Assembly: GCA_963788325.1 (NCBI GenBank)
Contig: CAWBGJ010000007.1
Location: 1 to 64,000 of the forward strand
DNA: 64,000 nucleotides
Origin: Prado023 sp963788325
Lineage (GTDB): Bacteria > Actinomycetota > Actinomycetes > S36-B12 > CAIYMF01
Direction of reading: 5' to 3'
Made by a program: the position numbers and the translations under genes. This document shows positions 52,897 to 62,176 of this stretch, piece by piece; position 1 is the stretch's first letter; the number at the start of each line of letters is the position of its first letter. The notes beneath the pieces were generated by a model that had not been told where the DNA came from, searched no databases, and saw nothing but the letters and a program-made list of their open reading frames with translations.

Positions 52897-52983
52897 CGCT
52901 GGATCCGTCCGTAGGGATTAGTTCCAGGTCTGGTGAGTCTAGGTCCGGCGGACAGCCCAACGGAAGGGTTTCCGAGCAGAAAG

Positions 52984-53002
52984 TTTGGTGAGGCTAACCT
53001 CC
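52984..53002 (-). promoter_or_regulatory. DtxR/IdeR-like iron box upstream of the giant operon
   Basis: TTTGGTGAGGCTAACCTCC on the plus strand matches the IdeR consensus (TTAGGTTAGGCTAACCTAA) at 15 of 19 positions, including the intact AGGCTAACCT core. It sits 88 bases before the start of the 2391-residue gene. The gene on its other side ends at 53030 and points the same way, so the site can serve only the giant operon. If bound, the operon would be repressed by iron. Confidence 0.5.
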
Positions 53003-53029
53003 TGAGCGCGGAGGTGGCGGCAAATCGGC

Positions 53030-54019
53030 TCAGCGGTTGGCCGTTGGCGAGAGCATCCCGGCGAGCCGGGCGGTGATGATCTGGTCGGCCTCGGCCATGA
53101 TCCGGGTGACCAGTTCCTGACAGGTCGGGACGTCGTGGATCAGGCCCGCGACCATCCCGCAGGACCACGCCCCGGCGTCCATGTCTCCCTCGAGCATGAT
53201 CCGCGGATAGACCCCGGCCACCTGCTCGATGATGTCCTCGAAGCGCAGGTCCGCCCCGAGCTCGCGCTCCTTGGCCAGCAGATCGTCGACAGCCGCGTTG
53301 GCCAGCACCCGCTCGGTGTTGCGCAACGGGCGCATCACCAACCGGGTGTCCAGCTCGGAGGCCGCGACGATGGCCGCCTTGACCCGCTCGTGCACCGGTG
53401 CCTCAGCGGTGGCGATGAACCGGGTGCCCATGTTCATGCCGTCGGCGCCCAGGGCCAGGGCGGCCACCAGGGACCGGCCGTCAGCCATGCCCCCGGAGGC
53501 CACGAACGGGATCGTGAGCTCCTCGGCCGCGCGCGGCAGCAGGATCATGTTGGGCACGTCGTCCTCGCCCGGGTGCCCGCCGCACTCGAAGCCGTCGACC
53601 GACACCGCGTCGCAGCCGATCGCCTCAGCCTTGAGTGCGTGCCGCACGGAGGTGCACTTGTGGATCACCGTGATCCCGGCGGCCTTGAGCGCGGGCATGA
53701 ACGGCTCGGGGTTGCGCCCGGCGGTCTCGACGATCCGGACCCCGCCCTCGACGATCGCGCGCAGGTAGCCCGGGTAGTCCGGTGAGGCCACCGTGGGCAG
53801 GAAGGTCAGGTTCACGCCGAACGGCTTGTCGGTCAGGTCGCGGCACTTCGCGATCTCGGCAGCCAAGTCCTGGGGGGTCCTCTGGGTCAGACCGGTGATG
53901 ATCCCCAGGCCCCCCGCGTTGGACACCGCGGCCGCCAGCTCGGCGAACCCGACGTAGTGCATGCCGCCCTGGATGATCGGGTGCTCGATGCCGAGCAGGT
54001 CGGTGATCCGGGTCCTCAT
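53030..54019 (-). CDS. NAD(P)H-dependent flavin oxidoreductase (nitronate monooxygenase family)
   Basis: The 329-residue FMN-binding barrel starts ITDLLGIEHPIIQGGMHYVG and continues AAVSNAGGLGIITGLTQRTP, PFGVNLTFLP, DAVSVDGFECGGHPGEDDVP and VASGGMADGRSLVAALALGA. The GFECGGHPG phosphate loop and GADGMNMGTRF are shared with nitronate monooxygenase and the FabK enoyl reductase. The natural substrate is not clear from sequence. It has a divergent neighbour with DUF2207, 160 bases away. Confidence 0.88.
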   Translation of the reverse strand: MRTRITDLLGIEHPIIQGGMHYVGFAELAAAVSNAGGLGIITGLTQRTPQDLAAEIAKCRDLTDKPFGVNLTFLPTVASPDYPGYLRAIVEGGVRIVETAGRNPEPFMPALKAAGITVIHKCTSVRHALKAEAIGCDAVSVDGFECGGHPGEDDVPNMILLPRAAEELTIPFVASGGMADGRSLVAALALGADGMNMGTRFIATAEAPVHERVKAAIVAASELDTRLVMRPLRNTERVLANAAVDDLLAKERELGADLRFEDIIEQVAGVYPRIMLEGDMDAGAWSCGMVAGLIHDVPTCQELVTRIMAEADQIITARLAGMLSPTANR

Positions 54020-54181
54020 CAGTTCTACCTCCTGGCGGGCATACCGGCGTGGGCGGCATGCGACGGGCGCTGGCTGGATCGTGCACGCCCGAGGCTACGT
54101 GCCCCTGCGTGGGCCTGGGCCACGTGGGTGGCTTCGACTCGATCCGGCCCGCCTGCCTCGGACGGGGTCTACGGTGGACCG

Positions 54182-56002
54182 GTGATCAGCGGCGTTCAGA
54201 TCTTCCTCGGCCGGGTGCTGATGATCGTGCTGGTGGCCGCGGGCCTGCTGTGGCCCCTGCTGGCAGGGCTCGTTCCGGTCGCCGACACCGCAGTTGAGGA
54301 CCCGGTCGTCATCAGCGAGTACGACGCGACCTTCGACGTGGCCGCCGATGGTGAGCTGAGCGCCGTGGAGGACATCACCACGGTGTTCCCGAGCGGTCGG
54401 CACGGGATCTTCCGCTACTGGGACGTCGCGGACCCCGCAGACCCGGGCGTGCGCTACCTGCCCGACATCGCCGGCATCACCCTGGATGGTGCGTCGGTGC
54501 CCTACGAGACCTACTGGGAGTCCGGGCAGCGGTTCCTGGTGGCCAAGGTCGGCGACCCGGACCGCTACCTGGACCCCGGCGAGCACCGGTACCGGATCAG
54601 CTACACGATCCCGGGCTCGATCTCGCCTGCCAGTGCCGGGGCCGCCGCCACGTTCGCCTCGTCCGAAGGTGATCCAGCGGCGCCGATCGGCTCGGCCTTC
54701 CTGTGGGCGGTGGTCGCCCGCGGCTGGGAGATGCGCATCGACCAGGCGCGCATCACGATCAACCTCCCGGAGGCGGCTGGCCAGGTGCAGTGCTCCGCGG
54801 GCCGGATCAGCTCGGCCGACTCGGTGGACCGGCCCCAGGCCTGCGGCATCGAGGGCGCGGGCACCCCGACCGTCACCCTCACCGCTGCCGACCTGCCGGC
54901 GCGCAGCGGGATGTCGGTGCGGGCCGCCATGGCCGGGGCTGCGCCGGAGCGGCCGACCCTGCCCTGGTCGGTGGCGTGGGACCCGGTGCTCGGGCGCTCG
55001 GTGCCGGCAGTGGTCGTCGTGGCGATCCTGGCCGGCGCGGCGCTTGTCGCGGGCATCGCGTGGGCGCGGGTCGCCCGCGAGGATCCGCCCGGCTTCCCGG
55101 TGCAATACGCCCCGCCGGACGGCCTGGGGCCGGTCGAGGTGGTCTACCTGCACACGGAGGGCACCGGCCCCAGCCCGTTGGTCGCCACCCTGATGCACAT
55201 GGCCGAACGCGGGCTGGTGCGCCTGGAGAGCGCGAGCGCCGATTCGTGGACGATCACGCCGCTCGCCGCGCCGGCGGCATGGCAGGCCCAGGACCCGGTG
55301 ACCCAGGTGGTCGCCGACAAGCTCGGCCTGCGGCACGCAGCGGCCTTCTCCGTCCAGAAGGACTCGATCTCGGCCGGCAAGACCCTGGGCGCTGCTCGGG
55401 ACGCGATCGCCCCCACGGTGCGCGACTGGGCCGCTGGCGCCGGGCTGGTGCACACCGAACCTCGCGAGATCTGGGGCCGGGTGGTCTGGGGCCTGTGCGT
55501 GCTGCTGGCCGTCCTCGGGTTCACCGGCCGGCTCGCACCCACGATGTGGGGCCTGCCGTTCGCGGCGTTCGTGATCGGCGGGGCCGGCCTGCTCGCCACC
55601 GGTGTGGGCCGGCGTCGCACCAGCGCCGGGCGGATGGTGTGGGCGCGGGCCGGCGGGTTCGAGCGCCTGCTGAGCACGCCCTCGGCGCAGGACCGGTTCG
55701 ACTTCGCCGCCCGCACCGACCTGTTCATCGCCTACGTCCCCTATGCGGTCGCCTTCGGGGTGGCCGATCGCTGGGCTGCCAAGTACCGGGCGGCCGTGGG
55801 CACGGAACCGCCCGTGCCGGTCTGGTACCCCTACCACTACGGTGCCACCTCCGCCGGGTTCTACTCCGGGGGCGACTTCGACACCTTCTCCTCCGCGCTG
55901 TCGTCGTCGATCTCGGCCTACAGTGCGTCCCAGTCGTCCTCCTCGTCCGGCGGTGGGGGCGGCGGTGGCGGTGGCGGTGGGGGCGGCGGGGGTTCCTGGT
56001 GA
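54182..56002 (+). CDS. DUF2207 membrane protein
   Basis: The 606-residue protein has an N-terminal hydrophobic signal or anchor, then the DUF2207 domain: ISEYDATFDVAADGELSAVE, GIFRYWDV and HRYRISYTIPGSI. A helix (VVVVAILAGAALVAGIAWA), a cytoplasmic part of about 120 residues, two more helices, and a Ser/Gly tail ending in a run of glycines follow. GTG 54182 was chosen as the start. The family has no known activity and is often paired with LemA, as here, 25 bases downstream. A joint envelope role is likely. Confidence 0.85.
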   Translation: MISGVQIFLGRVLMIVLVAAGLLWPLLAGLVPVADTAVEDPVVISEYDATFDVAADGELSAVEDITTVFPSGRHGIFRYWDVADPADPGVRYLPDIAGITLDGASVPYETYWESGQRFLVAKVGDPDRYLDPGEHRYRISYTIPGSISPASAGAAATFASSEGDPAAPIGSAFLWAVVARGWEMRIDQARITINLPEAAGQVQCSAGRISSADSVDRPQACGIEGAGTPTVTLTAADLPARSGMSVRAAMAGAAPERPTLPWSVAWDPVLGRSVPAVVVVAILAGAALVAGIAWARVAREDPPGFPVQYAPPDGLGPVEVVYLHTEGTGPSPLVATLMHMAERGLVRLESASADSWTITPLAAPAAWQAQDPVTQVVADKLGLRHAAAFSVQKDSISAGKTLGAARDAIAPTVRDWAAGAGLVHTEPREIWGRVVWGLCVLLAVLGFTGRLAPTMWGLPFAAFVIGGAGLLATGVGRRRTSAGRMVWARAGGFERLLSTPSAQDRFDFAARTDLFIAYVPYAVAFGVADRWAAKYRAAVGTEPPVPVWYPYHYGATSAGFYSGGDFDTFSSALSSSISAYSASQSSSSSGGGGGGGGGGGGGGGSW

Positions 56003-56027
56003 GCGGCACACGGAAGGTGGAACACTT

Positions 56028-56585
56028 GTGGAACTCGTGATCGCACTGCTCGTCGTCGCGGTCCTGGTCGGGGTGGTTGTCGTCGGGTTCAACCGGCTGC
56101 GCCGTCTGGACGTGCGGGCGCAGGAGGCACTCGGGGGCATCGACGTGCAGCTCACCCGGCGCGCGGACCTGATCCCCAACCTGGTCGAGACCGTCAAGGG
56201 CTACGCCACCCATGAGCGCTCCGTGCTCGACGAGGTGACCCGGGCGCGGAGCGCGGTCAGTGCTGCCGCGCGCGGGGACTCCGTGGCGGATCGGGCAGCT
56301 GCCCAGGGCGCGCTCGACCGCGCGCTGGTCGACGTGCTGGCGGTGGCCGAGGCCTACCCGGATCTCAAGGCCTCAGCGAACTTCAGCGACCTCCAGCGCC
56401 AGTTGGGCGAGACCGAGGACCAGCTCGCGTTCGCCCGGCAGTACTACAACGACGCGGTCAGTCAGCTCAACGCGACCGTCGTCACCCTGCCCTGGCTGTG
56501 GTTCACGGGCATGGCAGGTGTGCACAAGCGCGACTTCTACGAGGCCCCCGAGGGGCATGAGGCACCGCCGGAGGTGCGGTTCTGA
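56028..56585 (+). CDS. lemA: LemA-family protein
   Basis: The 185-residue protein has one N-terminal membrane helix (ELVIALLVVAVLVGVVVVGF) and then a helical bundle with RRLDVRAQEALGGIDVQLTR, RADLIPNLVETVKGYATHER, ASANFSDLQRQLGETEDQLA and FARQYYNDAVSQLN, all diagnostic for LemA. The bundle faces outside. Function is unknown. The GTG start at 56028 has GGAAGG ahead; together with DUF2207 it forms a short operon. Confidence 0.93.
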   Translation: MELVIALLVVAVLVGVVVVGFNRLRRLDVRAQEALGGIDVQLTRRADLIPNLVETVKGYATHERSVLDEVTRARSAVSAAARGDSVADRAAAQGALDRALVDVLAVAEAYPDLKASANFSDLQRQLGETEDQLAFARQYYNDAVSQLNATVVTLPWLWFTGMAGVHKRDFYEAPEGHEAPPEVRF

Positions 56586-56705
56586 GCGCTGGGCGGGGCT
56601 GGGGCGGACCTGGCGTGGCATGGACGCACTGGATCTTGGCTGCCTAGGCTGGTAGCGGACGCTCCGCCCAGTCGAGCGGTGCGCACACGCGCAACGGAGG
56701 ACCCG

Positions 56706-58268
56706 ATGCCCGAGCCCCAGCCATCGACCGCAGTCCCTGCCAGCGCAGCCGCCACTGGGCGCAGCGGGCGTGACGGCGTCCAGCTGATCGCCTATGCCGA
56801 CCGGTTCGGCGGCTCGATCCCCGGCCTGCGCGAGGTGCTCGACGGCCCCCTGCACGGGGTGTTCGCCGGCGTGCACATCCTGCCGTTCTTCACGCCGTTC
56901 GACGGCGCCGATGCGGGCTTCGACCCGGTGGACCACACCGAGGTCGACCCCCGGCTGGGCACCTGGGACGACATTCGCGCCCTGGCCGGTGACTACACGC
57001 TCATGGTCGACATGATCGTCAACCACGTCTCCGCGGACTCCCCGGAGTTTCGCGACGTCGTCGCCCGTGGTGCCGACTCGCCGCACGCGGGGCTGTTCCT
57101 GACCATGTCCGATGTCTACCCGCGCGGTGCCGACGAGTCCGAACTCGTGGGGATCTACCGGCCCCGGCCGGGCCTGCCGTTCACTGCGATGACCCTCGGG
57201 GCGGACAAGCGACTGGTCTGGACGACCTTCACCCCCCAGCAGATCGACATCGACGTCGATGACCCCGCCGGCCAGGCCTACCTCGAGCGCATCCTGACCA
57301 CGCTGGCCGGTGCCGGCGTGACGATGATCCGCCTCGACGCCGCCGGCTACGCCGTGAAGCGAGCCGGCACGTCCTCGTTCATGACTGCGCACACGTTCGC
57401 GTTCATCGACCGGCTCACGCAGGCGGCCCGCGCGCTGGGCGTGACCGTGCTCGTGGAGATCCACTCCCACTACGAGCGGCAGGTCGCGATCGCCGCCCAG
57501 GTCGACCGGGTCTACGACTTCGCGCTGCCGCCGCTGCTGCTGCACGCGCTCTACTCCGGGCAGGGCGAGTCCCTGCGCCGCTGGCTGGAGGTCCGCCCCA
57601 CCAATGCCGTGACCGTCCTGGACACCCACGACGGGATCGGGGTCGTGGACGTGGGTGCCGACCAGATCCCGGACGCCTCGGGTGCCCGCAGCCCCGGCCT
57701 GCTCACCCCGGAGCAGATCGATGCCCTGGTGGAGGGCATCCACACCCACTCCGCCGACCAGTCCCGCCTGGCCAGCGGCTGGGCTGCCTCGAACGTGGAC
57801 GTCTACCAGGTGAACTGCACCTACTACGACGCCCTGGGCCGCGACGATCGCGCCTACCTGATGGCTCGCGCGATCCAGCTGCTCACCCCCGGCATCGCGC
57901 AGGTCTACTACGTGGGACTGCTGGCCGGCACCAATGACATGGACCTGTTGGCGCGCTCGGGGGTGGGGCGCGACATCAATCGCCACCACTTCTCGCGTAC
58001 GGAGATCGAGGCCGCGCTGGAGCGACCCGTCGTGGCCGCGCTGCTCGACCTGATCCGCCTGCGCAACAGTCACCCCGCGTTCGAGGGTGAGTGCTCGGTG
58101 GGTGGGGCGGGCAGCCAGATCGAGCTGGCATGGCGTCACGGGGAGGCCTCGGTGGTCCTGACCGCAGACCTGGCGACCCGTGCGGCGCGCCTGACCGCCA
58201 CGACCGGTGCCGGCGGGATCGTGGAGTGCGCGGACCTGCTCACCGGAACCGCAGCCCTGCTCGGCTGA
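56706..58268 (+). CDS. Sucrose phosphorylase (GH13_18)
   Basis: The 520-residue protein lines up with bifidobacterial sucrose phosphorylase: PFDGADAGFDPVDHTEVDP, GIYRPRPGLPFT, TFTPQQIDIDVDDPAGQAYL, LDTHDGIGVVDVGADQI and QVYYVGLLAGTNDMDLL. Catalytic Asp211 (RLDAAGY), Glu251 (LVEIHSHYE) and Asp309 (DTHDGIG) keep the 40- and 58-residue spacing of the Bifidobacterium enzyme. It would convert sucrose and phosphate to glucose-1-phosphate and fructose; related enzymes act on glucosylglycerate or glucosylglycerol. It stands alone, with a hairpin after it. Confidence 0.88.
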   Translation: MPEPQPSTAVPASAAATGRSGRDGVQLIAYADRFGGSIPGLREVLDGPLHGVFAGVHILPFFTPFDGADAGFDPVDHTEVDPRLGTWDDIRALAGDYTLMVDMIVNHVSADSPEFRDVVARGADSPHAGLFLTMSDVYPRGADESELVGIYRPRPGLPFTAMTLGADKRLVWTTFTPQQIDIDVDDPAGQAYLERILTTLAGAGVTMIRLDAAGYAVKRAGTSSFMTAHTFAFIDRLTQAARALGVTVLVEIHSHYERQVAIAAQVDRVYDFALPPLLLHALYSGQGESLRRWLEVRPTNAVTVLDTHDGIGVVDVGADQIPDASGARSPGLLTPEQIDALVEGIHTHSADQSRLASGWAASNVDVYQVNCTYYDALGRDDRAYLMARAIQLLTPGIAQVYYVGLLAGTNDMDLLARSGVGRDINRHHFSRTEIEAALERPVVAALLDLIRLRNSHPAFEGECSVGGAGSQIELAWRHGEASVVLTADLATRAARLTATTGAGGIVECADLLTGTAALLG

Positions 58269-58277
58269 GCCGCTTGT

Positions 58278-58314
58278 TTCATCGATCTGGCACTGAGTCT
58301 GCTGGATCGATGAA
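58278..58314 (+). terminator. Palindromic hairpin after sucrose phosphorylase
   Basis: TTCATCGATC (58278-58287) pairs with GATCGATGAA (58305-58314), and the loop begins TGGCACT. It shares GTTTCATCGATC and GGCACT with the hairpin at 24041-24077. It lies 9 bases after the stop codon, so it probably ends the transcript, though no T tract follows. Confidence 0.6.
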
Positions 58315-58367
58315 GTAGCGCGAAAGGGAGGGCCGTCGGCCTTCTTGCCAGCTCTCCGCGCGCCAAA

Positions 58368-58389
58368 ATACATGTACGATACATGGTAT
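58368..58389. promoter_or_regulatory. Palindromic operator over the SDR start codon
   Basis: ATACATGTA and TACATGGTAT form an imperfect inverted repeat around a three-base centre that runs into the ATG of the SDR gene. TACGAT within it could be a -10 element seven bases from the start codon, which would give a leaderless transcript. A MarR-type gene follows downstream and may bind here. Confidence 0.5.
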
Positions 58390-59278
58390 GACTGGACCGG
58401 AGACTCCCCTCCCAGTGGCGCCCATCCTCGTGACCGGGGCGGTGGGCAACATTGGCCGTCAGGTGGTGACCCGGCTGCTCGACCAGGGCCGAACCGTCCG
58501 CGCCGCCGACATCAACCTCGACGCGGTCCGCAGCGCATTCGGCGATCGCGTCGAAGCCGTGCGCTTCGACTTCACCGAAGCGGCCACCTGGTCGGCTGCC
58601 TTCGAGGGTGTCGAGATGATGTTCCTGATGCGCCCGCCGCAGCTGAGCAACATCGCCCGCGACATGGCGCCCTCGCTGGAGGCAGCGAAGGCCACCGGGA
58701 TCCGGCACGTGGTGCTGCTCTCGCTGCAGGGGGCGGAGGGCAACAAGGTGGTGCCGCACGCCAAGATCGAGGCCTGGCTGCGCGCGAGCGGCCTGGCGTG
58801 GACGTTCGTGCGCCCTTCGTTCTTCATGGAGAACCTCACAGGCAGCCACGTCACCGACATCCGCGATCGCGACGAGATCATGGTCCCCGCCGGCAAGGGC
58901 GCGACCTCGTTCGTGGCCGCGTCGGACATCGCCGACGTGGCGGCCATCGCCCTGCTGGACCCCGAGGCCCACGCCATGAAGGCATGGACGCCGACGGGCC
59001 CCGAGGCGCTCACCTACGACCAGGTCGCCGCCGCGCTGACCCGCGTCCTGGGCCGGCCGATCCGCTACCGACGACCGGGCATGCTCCGCTATGCCGTGCA
59101 CGCCAAGAAGACCCTGGGCATGCCGCTGGCGATGGTGGGGGTCACCACCGCGATCTACACCGTCTCCCGGCTGGGCAAGGCTGACGGCTTGACCAAGGAC
59201 GTCGCAACCGTCACCGGGCACCCGCCGGTGGCCTTCGCGACCTGGGCCGAAGCGCACCGAGATGCCTGGGCCCGCTGA
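58388..59278 (+). CDS. NmrA-like NAD(P)-binding oxidoreductase
   Basis: The 296-residue protein starts with a Rossmann motif, ILVTGAVGNIGRQVVTRLLD, followed by ATDIN-type loop (RAADINLDA). MFLMRPPQLSNIARDMAPSL and FVRPSFFMENLTG are typical of the NmrA/SDR atypical group, such as quinone oxidoreductase 2. The catalytic Tyr is not conserved as YxxxK. Its ATG at 58388 lies in a palindrome. The MarR gene overlaps its 3' end, so both form one regulated unit. Confidence 0.8.
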   Translation: MTGPETPLPVAPILVTGAVGNIGRQVVTRLLDQGRTVRAADINLDAVRSAFGDRVEAVRFDFTEAATWSAAFEGVEMMFLMRPPQLSNIARDMAPSLEAAKATGIRHVVLLSLQGAEGNKVVPHAKIEAWLRASGLAWTFVRPSFFMENLTGSHVTDIRDRDEIMVPAGKGATSFVAASDIADVAAIALLDPEAHAMKAWTPTGPEALTYDQVAAALTRVLGRPIRYRRPGMLRYAVHAKKTLGMPLAMVGVTTAIYTVSRLGKADGLTKDVATVTGHPPVAFATWAEAHRDAWAR

Positions 59279-59822
59279 CGGACACCCGGCGCGGCGGGCT
59301 GCTCCCGACGCCAGCGACGGGGCGAGCCTTGCCCGGATGGACCGGGCCCTGATCGGACTGCGGCACCTGTGGAGCGTGCCGCCGCGGGTGGACGACCCGG
59401 CGCTGGGATCCATCGACATGTCCACGATCTGGATCGCAGACGCGCTGACCAGCGCGGAATTCCGCCGGGCCGACGAGGACCCGACTCATCCCGAGGGGGA
59501 AGGCCCCCAGCCGGAGGTGACCATCGGCGACCTCGCGCGGGCGCTGGACGTGGCGCACTCCACGGCCAGCAGGCTGGTCGAACGCGCGCAGGCCAGCGGC
59601 GCCGTCATGCGGCACCCCTCGAGCAGGGATGCCCGGATGACCGCCGTCCAGCTCACAGGGGCGGGCCGGGAATTGGCACGGACCTCCCGGGCGTTCCGCA
59701 GCCAGCATCTCGAGCGGGCCACGGACGGCTGGACCGAGGCCGAGCGGGCCAAGTTCGCCGACCTGCTCACCCGCTTCGCCGCGGCGATGGCCGAGATCGA
59801 TCACGACCGGCCGCCCCGCTGA
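59262..59822 (+). CDS. MarR-family transcriptional regulator
   Basis: The 186-residue protein has a winged helix-turn-helix: VTIGDLARALDVAHSTASRL, VERAQASGAVMRHPSSRDAR and TAVQLTGAGRELA. ATG 59262 overlaps the SDR gene; another ATG at 59337 begins closer to the domain. It probably controls its own operon through the palindrome at 58368-58389. MarR proteins usually release DNA on binding a phenolic ligand or on thiol oxidation. Confidence 0.85.
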   Translation: MPGPADGHPARRAAPDASDGASLARMDRALIGLRHLWSVPPRVDDPALGSIDMSTIWIADALTSAEFRRADEDPTHPEGEGPQPEVTIGDLARALDVAHSTASRLVERAQASGAVMRHPSSRDARMTAVQLTGAGRELARTSRAFRSQHLERATDGWTEAERAKFADLLTRFAAAMAEIDHDRPPR

Positions 59823-59869
59823 ACCAATGCGCACCCGTCCGCTGCCCAACGAACCGAACACCCCGAACC

Positions 59870-60394
59870 GAATTGGGAGAGCGCCGCGAGCAGGTCCGGG
59901 TCGTCGAGGGCAGCAGCACCGACTTGGCCGCGCTCGACGACCTGCTCACCGGCGCCGAGGCGGTGGTCTCCGCGCTGGGGCCCACGAACAAGGAGTCCGA
60001 CCTGCATTCCCGTACTGCGCAGGCGCTGGTCGAGGCGATGCCCAGGCATGGGGTCACCCGGTTCGTGGGTATCAGCGGAGCGGGCATGGACGTGCCCGGT
60101 GACCAGAAGGGTGGCCGCGACAAGGCGATCTCGTGCATGATCCAGAAGCTGGGCGGCAAGATGGTGGCCGACAAGCCCGCCGAGTACCGGCTCTTCGCCG
60201 CCAGCGACGTGGACTGGACCCTGGTCCGCCCGCCCCGGCTCCAGGAGGGCCCCGTGACCGGTCGCGTCGCCCATGACGCGCACACGCCCGGGAAGTCGAG
60301 CTCGATCAAGCGCGCCGACCTCGGGACGTTCCTCGTCGATGTCGTGGAGCAGGGCCTCTACGTGCGCCAGGCGCCGTTCGCCTCGCACGGCTGA
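59870..60394 (+). pseudogene. NAD(P)H-binding NmrA-like protein lacking its N-terminus
   Basis: The frame reads ERREQVRVVEGSSTDLAALD, then AEAVVSALGPTNKESDLHSR, HGVTRFVGISGAGMDVPGDQ and TLVRPPRLQEGPVTGRVAHD to a stop at 60394. This is the body of an NAD(P)H-binding family 10 protein. The first 35-45 residues with the glycine-rich cofactor loop are missing, and no good start codon or ribosome site precedes what remains. It should not bind cofactor. Confidence 0.7.
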
Positions 60395-60538
60395 GCCCGG
60401 CTCGACGTGCCCCGGTCGTCCGCCGGCCGCCGGCCGCCGGGTGCCGCATCCGCCTGCGCCACACGGGTGAACATGCGCCGCCCACGCCCCGCGATGGCTC
60501 ATACTGAGCCCAGCAACAGGGACAAAAAGGACACGGAT

Positions 60539-62176
60539 ATGACGGCCACACACGGGGGACCGGCGATCGCGCTCGGCGCTGCAGCGGCGATGCTGGTCGG
60601 TCTTGCCGCCACGGCAGCTCCCACTCCAGCCCGCGCCGACGAGAGCCCGCTGCCCGGTGTCACGTTGGCGGTTGCGGCCACCGACGTGACCACCACGGAT
60701 ACCGACCTCGGGTCGGTCGCCCGGGAGGTGGTGGTGGTCTCCGCGGGCCCGGACGGGCCCCGGATCACCAAGCTGCGCACCCGCACCGCCCAGGACGCTC
60801 GAGTCCTGGCCGCGGACCTCGAGGCACAGCCTGGCGTCGCCGCGCAGGTGAACTCCGTGCGCAGCGCTCCCGCGCCTGCGGCGGACCGGTCTGGTGCGCC
60901 AGCCCGGCGCGCGAGCCACATCCCGGGGTTGGCCCCGGGCGGGCTGCGCGCAGCCGCCGTTCCCGCACTAACTGGCGAACCCATGGGCGCCCAGCAGTGG
61001 GGGCTGCGCGCCGTGAACGCCGAGGCCGCCTGGGCGATCACGCGCGGATCGGGGGTCACCGTCGCGGTCGTGGACTCCGGCGTGGACGCCACCCACCCGG
61101 ACCTGGTCGGCCGGATCCTGCCCCAGATCGACCTGGTGCACGACGGCGTGGTGGGTGACCCCGATGGGCATGGCACGCACGTGGCGGGCATCATCGCCGC
61201 CGCCCTGGACGGCGCCGGATCAGTCGGCCTGGCCAACCAGGTCAGCGTCCTGCCCGTGCGCGTCCTGGACGCCAACGGGTCCGGCGACGATGCCACCGTC
61301 GGCAACGGGATCACTGCGGCCGTGAACGCCGGCGCGCGCGTCATCAACCTCTCCCTGGGCGGGGAGGGCCGCAGCGCCGCGCTGGAGCGCGCCGTGCAGT
61401 ACGCGGTCGACCGTGGGGTCACTGTCGTGGCCGCCGGGGGGAACAGCTACGAAACCGGCAACCCGATCGAGTACCCCGCGGCCCTGCCCGGGGTCCTTGC
61501 CGTGTCCAGCCTCGACATGGACGGGGCCTCCTCCTACTTCTCGAACACCGGGGCCTACATCGACCTCACGGCACCCGGGGAGGACATCCTGTCCACTGTG
61601 CCCGGCGCCGCCTGGGCCATGGGGTCCGGCACGTCCATGGCCGCCCCCTTCGTCGCTGCTGCGGCCGCGCTGGTCCGGGTGGCCAACCCGACCCTGGGCC
61701 GGACAGCCGTCGACACTGCCCTGCTCAGCACCGCCCTGGATGACTCAGCGGGTGACGGCCGTGACGACTGGTTCGGCCACGGCCTGCTCCAGGCGGACCG
61801 CGCGGCGCTGCAGGCCGCCCGCGCCGCTGGCGGACTGCGGGCACCGGTCGCGCCCAATGTGCCCCCCACGCCGAAGCCAGTGGCCAGCCCGCCGGCCCCA
61901 AAGCCCGCTCCCCTGGCCATCGTGAAGGTCAAGGCAACCAGCGGCCGGTCGAAGCTGTTCGTGGACGTGAACCCCAACAAGGGCTCCGGGTTCTGGACGT
62001 TCCAGGTGCAGTCCAAGAAGGCCAGCGGAGCATGGAAGACGCTGAAGTCCTACCGGACCAAGGGCAGCGCCGAGACCCGCACGATCAACCTGAAGAAGGG
62101 TACCTACCGGGTTGTCGTGGCGCCCAAGTACGGGTACCGGGGCACCACCTCGGCCCAGGTCCGCCTGAAGAAGTAG
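60539..62176 (+). CDS. Secreted subtilisin-like serine protease (S8)
   Basis: From ATG 60539 (AAGGA ahead) the 545-residue protein has a signal peptide ending near TPARADES, a propeptide-like region, and an S8 domain. Catalytic Asp179 (VAVVDSGVDATHPDL), His211 (GHGTHVAG) and Ser366 (GTSMAAPFVAAAAAL) are all present, with the oxyanion Asn in AAGGNSYETG. A Pro/Lys-rich linker (PPTPKPVASPPAPKPAP) and a basic beta domain of about 85 residues close it. An upstream ATG at 60494 would add a more basic N-region. It is a likely exported scavenging protease. Confidence 0.9.
   Translation: MTATHGGPAIALGAAAAMLVGLAATAAPTPARADESPLPGVTLAVAATDVTTTDTDLGSVAREVVVVSAGPDGPRITKLRTRTAQDARVLAADLEAQPGVAAQVNSVRSAPAPAADRSGAPARRASHIPGLAPGGLRAAAVPALTGEPMGAQQWGLRAVNAEAAWAITRGSGVTVAVVDSGVDATHPDLVGRILPQIDLVHDGVVGDPDGHGTHVAGIIAAALDGAGSVGLANQVSVLPVRVLDANGSGDDATVGNGITAAVNAGARVINLSLGGEGRSAALERAVQYAVDRGVTVVAAGGNSYETGNPIEYPAALPGVLAVSSLDMDGASSYFSNTGAYIDLTAPGEDILSTVPGAAWAMGSGTSMAAPFVAAAAALVRVANPTLGRTAVDTALLSTALDDSAGDGRDDWFGHGLLQADRAALQAARAAGGLRAPVAPNVPPTPKPVASPPAPKPAPLAIVKVKATSGRSKLFVDVNPNKGSGFWTFQVQSKKASGAWKTLKSYRTKGSAETRTINLKKGTYRVVVAPKYGYRGTTSAQVRLKK

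Noticed and set aside
55950..56000. Glycine-run tail as a simple repeat element
   Set aside because: It is in frame as the normal Ser/Gly-rich C-terminus of a DUF2207 protein.
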